This document shows, piece by piece, positions 53,501 to 62,500 of a DNA stretch of 64,000 nucleotides (positions are counted from its first letter, which is position 1; the number at the start of each line of letters is the position of its first letter). Made by a program: the position numbers and the translations under genes. Under the pieces are notes generated by a model that had not been told where the DNA came from, ran no database searches, and was given only the letters and a program-made list of their open reading frames with translations. This stretch comes from Alentia gelatinosa (taxonomy: Eukaryota > Annelida > Polychaeta > Phyllodocida > Polynoidae): contig OX465592.1 of NCBI GenBank assembly GCA_950022655.1, positions 3,092,623 to 3,156,622 of the forward strand. The letters run 5' to 3'.

Positions 53501-56500
53501 ACAGCATTACAAATTTATCGAACAACTATACTCCCCTACCTTGACTACGCTGATTTTATTTATGACAACGGTACCCAGGCGATGCAAATTGAAATACAAA
53601 GATTACAAAATAAAATTCTTAGATTAATTTATAAAGTAAAACTAGAACCCACCCCAAAGTTTTCAACAGAAGAAATGCATGCTAAAGCGAAGCTGTTCAA
53701 ACTCTCTCAAAGAAGAGATATACACCTGTTGAACTATGCACATACTTTAACTAAAGACGTAGATCTGGTTGATACCCGAAACCTCCCAGTAAGGAGGAAA
53801 CACGGGCTACGACTACTACAACCACCCCTTAAGGACCCTGTATTTAATTCTTCATTTTATTGCCGTAGTATTGCAGCCTGGAATAACCTAAAGGAAGTAT
53901 ACACGATCACCCCCGAAAAAAATAAATTTAAAATACTTATAAAAAAGAATTATTTAGATTGTTACATGGACTAGTCAGCTTGTGTTGCAACTGACGTATA
54001 GCAGTTCTAACTAAATTACATTTAACACAGAGAGCACCCCTATTCCCCCAGCCCCACTCACCCCACTTCTTATAACCTAAATGAGAAGGTAGATTGTGTT
54101 GCAACTACCACTGTACCAGTTTAATATTATCTTGAATTACTTTGTCTTGTAAGGTCTGGTTACTGTTTTTTGCCTTAATTGTAACCTGGCATGGTTAAAA
54201 TTATATTTCTTTAAGCGGCAATGAGGATAATTTGTCTCGATGTACTGCCTAATTAGGCTGCTGAGTATTCTAAGTAACCAAGACTTACTTTCGGAATGTT
54301 TATCGAACTCTTTACCTGTGATTATAGACATGTATATGTAACCCACCTCATCCCATCTCATCACATCAAATGGTCTCACAAAACAGTGGTCAACTGCTCA
54401 GTCGTTATCAATGTTATATGGATTTACAACTGAGAACGAGGGACCAGGCGGCAGAACGGTTTACAACCGAGCCTGGACATCGTATGTATGTACTGATGAA
54501 AACCCTAATAAACTTGATCAAAAAAAAAAAAAAAAACATAATCTCATATGATTTCGAAACCTCTGAGGTACATGAATCCCACTGTGTGAATTCCACTTTA
54601 CAAGGTACAGAATCTCATGAGACTTTTAACCCTCCGAGGTACATGAATCCCAGCTTTTTTTCACCGTGTGAATCCCTCGCTAACATATACCACCCCCTTC
54701 CCCCTCAGGCATCACCTGCCCGCTCCGCTGGAACCAGACCAGCTCGGGCTGCTACCAGATGGTGCAGGAGCTGGTGACGAGGAGCGAGGCGAGTCGGCGG
54801 TGTTCGGACCTGGGCCTCAGCGAGACGGGCGTGGCGGGGGTGCTCGCCTCGCCCGCCACCCAGGAGCGGCAGAAGGACCTCAACACCCTGATGAAGGCCC
54901 ACTACGCCCAGCAGCCCACCGACTACCGCCGGGGACTGGCCAGCGACGTGTGGATCGGGGGGTACGAGGAGAGCGAGGAGTTCAACTTCCCGCCTTACCC
55001 TGTGTGGCGGGTTCTGGACGGTAAGTACACATGTAGATGGAGAAGTGCAGTACTTGGTCGCACGAGCTATATACGGTGCCTAAAGGTCAGATTAAGTACA
55101 TGTACTGTAATAGTAGATTACTTGTTATACAAAGTACCCAGTTAGAGCAAAGAGTTCAACTTCCCGCCTTACCCTGTCTGGCGGGTTCTGGACGGTAAGT
55201 AGAGGGAGTAGTGCAGTACTTGGTCGCACGCCCTATATACGGTGCCTAAAGGTTAGATTAAGTACATGTTCTATAATAGTAGATTACTTGTTATCCATGG
55301 TATACAAAGTACCCAGTTAGAGCAAAGAGTTCAACTTCACTTCTTACCCTGTGTGGCCGGTTCTGGACGGTAAGTAGATGGAGTAGTGCAGTACTTGGTG
55401 GTCGCACGTCCTATATACGGTGCCTAAAGGTTAGATTAAGTATATGTTCTGTAATAGTAGATTACTTGTTATCCATGGTATACAAAGTACCCAGTGAGAG
55501 CCAAGAGTTCAACTTCCCGCCCTACCCTGTGTGGCGGGTTCTGGACGGTAAGTACACATGTAGATGGAGTAGTGCAGTACTTGGTCGCATGCTCTATATA
55601 CGGTGCCTGAAGGTTAGATTAAGTATATGTTCTGTAATAGTAGATTACTTGTTATCCATCGATACAAAGTACCCAGTGAGAGCCAAGAGTTCAACTTCCC
55701 GCCCTACCCTGTATGGCGGGTTCTGGACGGTAAGTACACATGTAGATGGAGTAGTGCAGTACTTGGTCGTACGCTCTATATACGGTGCCTAAAGGTTAGA
55801 ATAAGTGCATGTACTCTATTGAGAGATACAGGCATACTGGCTCAGACTAGAGGGAAACTTGCAGTAATAATTTAACTTAAATCAAATAAAACAAGAAATA
55901 ATAACGTCTTTGAATCAGAAAACTTTAAAAGCATATCATCACCTATCATATGGTCAAACCATCAAATTGTCATGGTTGCAATAAGGCTTGTTTCCATTGG
56001 CCGACTAGAACGGTTCAGATTTTCTGTGTTCTCCTAGTACCCTGCTTACATTAGCCATCACCGATCTACTGTCAGGAACCACTGACGGACCTTAACACTG
56101 CTGACGTCATATGAATATATGCTATTAGGAGAACACAGAAAATCTACACCGTTTTCTTCGTCCAATGGAAACGGGCCTTTAGTGATAAGAAATTTGACAT
56201 TTTGAACTTTGTTAATCCATCTTTCTTACTGGAAAGGCTGGCCCTGGAACCAAGTTGGCAGTACATTCCCCGAGAGGGAGGTGGATGTTTATTGTTTGAG
56301 TATGAGTTCCTAACATTGAGCCTAGAAGACAATGAAATGCCGATTCCACCTTTGCCCGACGGATCCGTCAGTTTTGTGAGAATCCGCATCAATCGGGTCG
56401 ATGTAGGCACTTCACCGACCCGATTTTATTAGCTTTCCCGACGAGTCGGGCATTACTACTATGTCAGATAAGTAATGTCTGAGGGTCTTAGTGGCATGCC

Positions 56501-59500
56501 CAGCTGACCATGACCAATCACTCTAGACCGAAATAACTCAAGACTAACTGGTGCTTTATATGTTTGGATCCAAGGGGTGACTGGGTGCTAGTGGTTTAGA
56601 AAAACTATCTATAGACTGAATGTAACCCAAACCTTCGATAGTTATTCATAATTCCACGCTCATTCATCAATGATGATCATACCTTTTGCTCCTAGTGTGT
56701 TGGTGGAACCAACCCTTTGGTCAGATATATTATTCAGAAATTTCTTAGGAAGTTTTTCAACATGACCAAGAGGGTTATTCTCAGCTGCTTATTATGTAAG
56801 TCAGCTATATACAAAGCTCATGTATTACATGCTATAGTTGACCTGGGGATTTGTGTGCCACTGGAGTCATTCACACACTAACCCACAGCCCGATCGGTCT
56901 AAAGGCATATATATTGTGATGTAGATATTGTTAGTTTGTGTAAGGAGCTAGTAACGCCTGAGTCTAAACCAGAACCTGTTGGTTCTAACTGCATGCGTGG
57001 TTCAATTATAACACTTTGTTTGTGGAAGGTTCTAGTTGTTATGAGCATTTATTACCCACCTAAAATAAATGCGCAATAATGACTGGTTTTGTGTATGAGT
57101 GGCCGTAATCTCCAAGTAGTTGACCTGTAGTAATATCCAAGCGAATATTACGTCGTCAACTACGAGGAGATTACATCAATCATATACAAAACCAGTGGTT
57201 ATTGTATTTATTATCCACCTACATAATTAATAACAAGTATATTGCACAAAAGAAAGTTTATTACGAGACATGTAGGCCCTATTTCCAGATCATGCCATAA
57301 CGCTATATCATGGTGGTAATTAAGTACATCAGTATATTATAGTTCGCTATTTTTCCATGTTTTTTAGCATGCAAATCGTTTTATGACAGTGAGTTCTGAT
57401 GGTAAATGAGATTATTGTAACTCATTCTAAACGATTGATATTGAATGCATATTGAATAATCTTATATTGAAGTGAATGACGACTTGACATCATTATGGCT
57501 GGGACTTTTTTCCCGGAATTTTATGCAGAAGATTTTGACTTGCAATTCGTTACATCGCCTAGAAGTTAGAGTAGTCACATTAAACTTCCAGCGTGCTTCC
57601 AGAAAACTATCCCTTCACCATCTGCGTGCTATTCACTGTGATAGTGAGAACAGAGCAGGGAGCCAGTGTCACAGTCTCTTAGAGGCATGCCCAGCAGACC
57701 ATGACAAATCACCCAAGACCAAAATACCTCAAGACCCACTGGTGCTTGATATGTTTGGATCCAAAATAGGCAGTTGCAGAAATGGCAAGTTGACTGAGTG
57801 CAAGTGGGTTACAGAAAACTAACTTTTGATTGAATGTTGCCCAAACCTTTTAATTGTCATCAATTTATAATTGCACGCTCATTCATCTATGATGAACATA
57901 CTATTTGCTCCTATAAAAAAAAATTTAAATTTTTTTTTTTTAACCCTGCCTTTCTCTTGTTTAACTGTGGAGTCTTGTTTTTACCACACAGGTATGAAGA
58001 AACTGGCCATCCAGGGTTGTTTTGGGGACCGAGACACAGGCCGCGATGAGGACCGAGACCTTCCTGTGAAGGCCACCTTCACCGGAACTGGACCCATCCA
58101 GGCCAAGAACTGCACCGACTACTGCACCGGCTACAAATATGCTGGCCTCCAGGTAAATTCTTTCGAATATTGGTATGTGAAACATACAGTTTCTATCCCT
58201 TGGCCTAACTGACCAAGCTGGCTCTACGTAACACACCGTTGGAGGAGACCCCTTGGTTATGATCAACATGGTGGCCCCACGCGGTAAACACGGAGCCAGC
58301 ATATAATCCTAAACTTGATGTATTCTCATCAATCCGACTAGTGTAGCTCATTGCAGTAACACCAGCAATAAAACTTGTAACGGGATGAAGCCTTGGAGTC
58401 ATTCATTCAGCTTACTATTCACATCTAATAGTACCACCACCTTTCTTATAGTATTGCTGATATTGAAGGACTGTCTCATACCTTGTCTCCACGACCTATT
58501 TTGCAAATGTCTCATTTCTTTGCTGGTTTTTCCAGCTTTGGCCTGTACTCTGATGTAACCGTTTCCATAGGAAGCCAAAGTGAACCTGCTACAACCACAG
58601 ATAGCCGGTCACAAAATACCATTTCCGGATATAGGCGCTCAGTACTTTGACTATGTAGGTTCGAGATTATATGTCTCATTCTCCAATCTTTTAGATCCAT
58701 ATTTTGCTAAACTGAACAACTGTCATCGTAGCTTCGAGACAGAGTTATTCAGAGACGATAGTAATAAACTACACTCCAAAAGTAACAAAAGAGACCAAAA
58801 ACAAAAGTCTAGCCTCAAACCCCCACTAAGACTCGTTCTTACTGGCCATCGGAAATGGTGTTTTGTAAACGGGTATCTGTGGTTTCAGTGGGTTCACTTT
58901 GGCTCACTATACTCCTGATACTTTCAGACCCGGCTGAACCAGGTGCAGTGTTTCTGTGGAGATAATTACGGAAAGTATGGGGTAACCTCCGGCTGCACCG
59001 TGCCTTGTCCGGGAAACAATCAGGAATACTGCGGAGGAGAATCCAAGAACCTCATCTACGATCTCAGCGGTAAGAGCCTTGAGCCTATAAGCCAGCGACA
59101 CGACTATTGTGCCCGATCACACCTACTGCCCTCCACCTATGACCTCAGGCAGCATGAAATCGACGACTGACCTCAAACAGGAACCGTTTCGTTCACAGTA
59201 AGAGCGTTTCCTAGTAATACATATTTAACTTTTCTTTATTTCAGTGGGTACGGTAGGCGTGAAGTGGGCCTACAACCAGCCCAACAACTTCGACAATTAC
59301 CAGTCATGCGGGTCTCTGGAGAGCAGGAATAAGTGGAAAATGGGCGATCAGATGTGCGCTGACCTGCATCACTACATCTGTCACATACGTAAGTCGTTGT
59401 TACCCAATATTTACCCAATTTACCCAATATACCCACTACACCCAAGAGTTACCCACTATTTCTAAATTCTATTTATTTTTGCAAATAACTCTGGATAATA

Positions 59501-62500
59501 TAAGTTTCATATATCAGGAAATAGAAAATGCAAAACAAAGGTATGTCACCATGCTAACTTCTTAGTAACCACGTTTTCTCTTATTACTTCTGCTGAAATA
59601 ACATTTATCTATCTGATTTTTTAATGTGGAGTGGATACCACTGTTGTGATGAGGGCTCTGAACTTGTTCTTGGTATAGTTTGATAAGGTGAATGAAATGA
59701 AAACAGGACGAGGCGACGTCCTTCTCCCTCAGCGATGCTACCTTGAATGACAGTTATTAGAACTGCCCCTAACAACCGTATCCCCGGTGTCTCTATAGTC
59801 AGCTATGGAGGCTGAACAGTAAAATACTATTTGAGGACACAATAAGATGTTGTGAAAAGATTGAAATGTCAAACTTTGGGGGAAATAGGTCAAGGTTTCA
59901 CCGTGCTGGGCTCATCGGGCATCTTAATCAGCTTTTACGATTATGTCAAGGTGCCAGATCACCTGATCTGGACTTCTACTGTCATCTGGATTATGTTAGG
60001 TAATATTATTATTGTTTGTAATAAAGTTTTACCCAATGTTTTTGATGAAAGCGGAGTGCAGCCGTTACAAATTCCCATACTCGGGAATCGATCAAATTAT
60101 TGGCCATCATGTCTTGGATTTGTTGATCACACGTATACTTAGATTTTTTTTTTTTTAATATTGTTTGATAACGTTTCTGTCCTTCTGCTATTGCAGCCCA
60201 GTCCGCGTGCAACACCAACAGCCGTTACCAGACTGTTAACGGGAAGTGTTTGTACTACTCGATTGACCAGACACGGAACTGGTTCAGTGCCAGGACAGAC
60301 TGCATCAACAGGTGGGATCTTATATCTCAATACTTTTACCTCTATGATGATATATGGTCACCGTCAAATCATGTGACATTGTGGACTATTAGCTCAGTAT
60401 ACCCGTCAGGTCATGTGATATTGTGGACTATTATCTCACTATACCCATCAGGTCATGTGACATTGTGGACTATTATCTCAGTATACCTGTCAGGTCATGT
60501 GACATTGTGGACTATTATCTCACTATACCTATCAGGTCATGTGACATTGTGGACCATTATCTCAGTATACCCATCAGGTCATGTGACATTGTGTACCATT
60601 ATCTCACTATACCTGTCAGGTCATGTGACATTGTGTACTATTATCTCACTATACCTGTCAGGTCATGTGACATTGTGTACTATTATCTCACTATACCTGT
60701 CAGGTCATGTGACATTGTGTACTATTATCTCACTATACCTGTCAGGTCATGTGACATTGTGTACTATTATCTCACTATACCTGTCAGGTCATGTGACATT
60801 GTGTACTATTATCTCAGTATACCCGTAAGGTCATGTGATATTATGTATGTCTCAATACTTTTTTTTCAAAACTAATTTCACCATGCATCAACATTTGTTA
60901 ACATACTTAGTTACAGAAGCTAGTGTACAGGTGATATGAACATAAGCAGTCAAGCTGTATGATTATAAGCAGTCACCAGCACACTTTGAATCGTCACATT
61001 TCCATATGTAATTCATCAAATACTTATATTTTAAGGCATATAATAAAATAAAAATGTATTACTTTAAGGTATATATATTGCATCTTACTATCATCTCAGT
61101 ACACCCATCAAGTCATGTGAAATTATGTAATATTATTGATATCCTAAATAACATGGGCCATAGTCCAGCCATTGTGACAAGTAATTTAAAAAGTAAAGAC
61201 AGTAACATGTACTCCTATATACCTATGGCTGTACACTCTATGCTTACACCACGTTCTGGGGTTGGAGTAACTTATTGATACTACCCAAGGTTGCCGTATA
61301 CTACCCAAGGTTGCCGTATACTACCCAAGGTTGACATTTAGACCAATCAGATTGTCTCTTACAAAATTCATAGGAAAAGCGCAGTGGGGAGTAAACATAA
61401 AGTGTCAAGTTACTCGATAAGGTTGGATCTGGCTTCAGGTTTGATGGTAGGTGAGCAAATAACGCTAATTATCGTTATTAAACCACATTTGAAGGTATAT
61501 AGGAATAGGGAAACCAAGTACCAGTGAAAGGAAGTCAAAATTACTCGGTAAGGCTTGGAAAAATTACTGCCCGCAGCCAAGGCCTTGGGCAGTAATTTTT
61601 CCAAGCCTTACCTCGTAACTTTGACTTCCTTTCACCGGTACATAGTTTCCCTCTATTAGATTTATGACATAAATCACATCGTTTTCTGTATTTTATTACA
61701 GGAAGGGTGACCTTGTGAGTATCAGTGGTGAACAGGAGCGATTATTAATGAAGAACAAACTGGACACATTCGGCCTGAAGAGCGTGTACATGTGGATCGG
61801 ACTCATCGGCAGGCAATGGCTCTGGGCTGACGGTTTGTTTATCTTTCATTTTAAACTTTATTATCCATTTAATTTAACTTTTAGCATATCTAGGAGCTTA
61901 TGGAGAACTGAAATGAAAAAGTTTTAGTGTATTTTTTATGAGACTTATATAGAACTGGATTGAGAATCGTATAAATAGACAGTACTCCACAAGTTTGGAT
62001 GCGCCGCAATCGTCACCGAGGCAAAGCCAAGTGATGATTACAGCACATCCGAATGAGTGCAGTATTGTGTATTTTACGATTTGAATACAGTTCTGGATTT
62101 ATCTCACCCCTTTCAATGACATTAGAATAGCATCAAAATATCAGAATGATTCAGATTACTTCACAAATCCAGTTAAGAATGTACATACCTCCATGTTGAT
62201 GTCTTTTCTGCTTTCTCACATCCTGGCTGCTGATTGGCCAGTTCCTTATGACATCATCTGCCATTACTCTGCCACGACCATGGTGTAGTATTGTCACTTT
62301 ACCGGGGTGATCATTGCATATATGTTTTCTTAATGTCATTAATATGGCTAAACTTGTACCAGGGGTGAGATGGTAATACTCATATAACTTTGTATTCTTG
62401 TGCTACATTCACTGAAAATCATTTACAATGCTGAGCATACTTTGAGATGAATGACAGAAAATGAAGCGTTTTCGGGTTGGTGTAGGACTCATGTTATGTT

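Larger units (their letters stand above)
53160..54670. repeat. Minisatellite GAATCTCATGAGATTTTGAA..., split by LINE insertions
   Basis: Units of about 68 bp (TTCCACTTAAAAAGGAACAG, AATCTCATGAGATTTTGAAC, TGAGGTACATGAATCCCACT) occur at 53160-53325, 53386-53430 and 54538-54665. The inverse complement resembles the minisatellite at 5674-5832. Confidence 0.75.
47554..54708. other. Gene C intron 1
   Basis: 7.2 kb between the signal peptide and CTLD1. Contains MITE family 2 (48238-48406), foldback copies (48541-48815, 49310-49700, 51145-51440, 52260-52560), two elements carrying telomere-like repeats (50046-50603 and 51570-52245), MITE family 1 (51706-51903), and a minisatellite with two LINE 3' ends (53160-54670). 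Confidence 0.6.
60312..61701. other. Gene C intron 6
   Basis: Contains a 42-bp minisatellite (60372-60840), three units of a 20-mer (61278-61340, ATACTACCCAAGGTTGCCGT) and a large hairpin (61505-61655). Confidence 0.6.

Noticed and set aside
53348..53974. Host gene of 208 residues
   Set aside because: C-terminal LINE reverse transcriptase remnant with downstream 3' UTR and A-tail; the first residues come from flanking minisatellite.
55466..55875. Repeated exon-end copies as extra gene C exons
   Set aside because: They have donors but no acceptors before them; more likely part of the tandem repeat within intron 2.
60250..60875. Repetitive frames with HVTLCTIISLYLSG-type units
   Set aside because: Translation of the 42-bp intronic minisatellite; true exon 6 ends at 60311 with a good donor.
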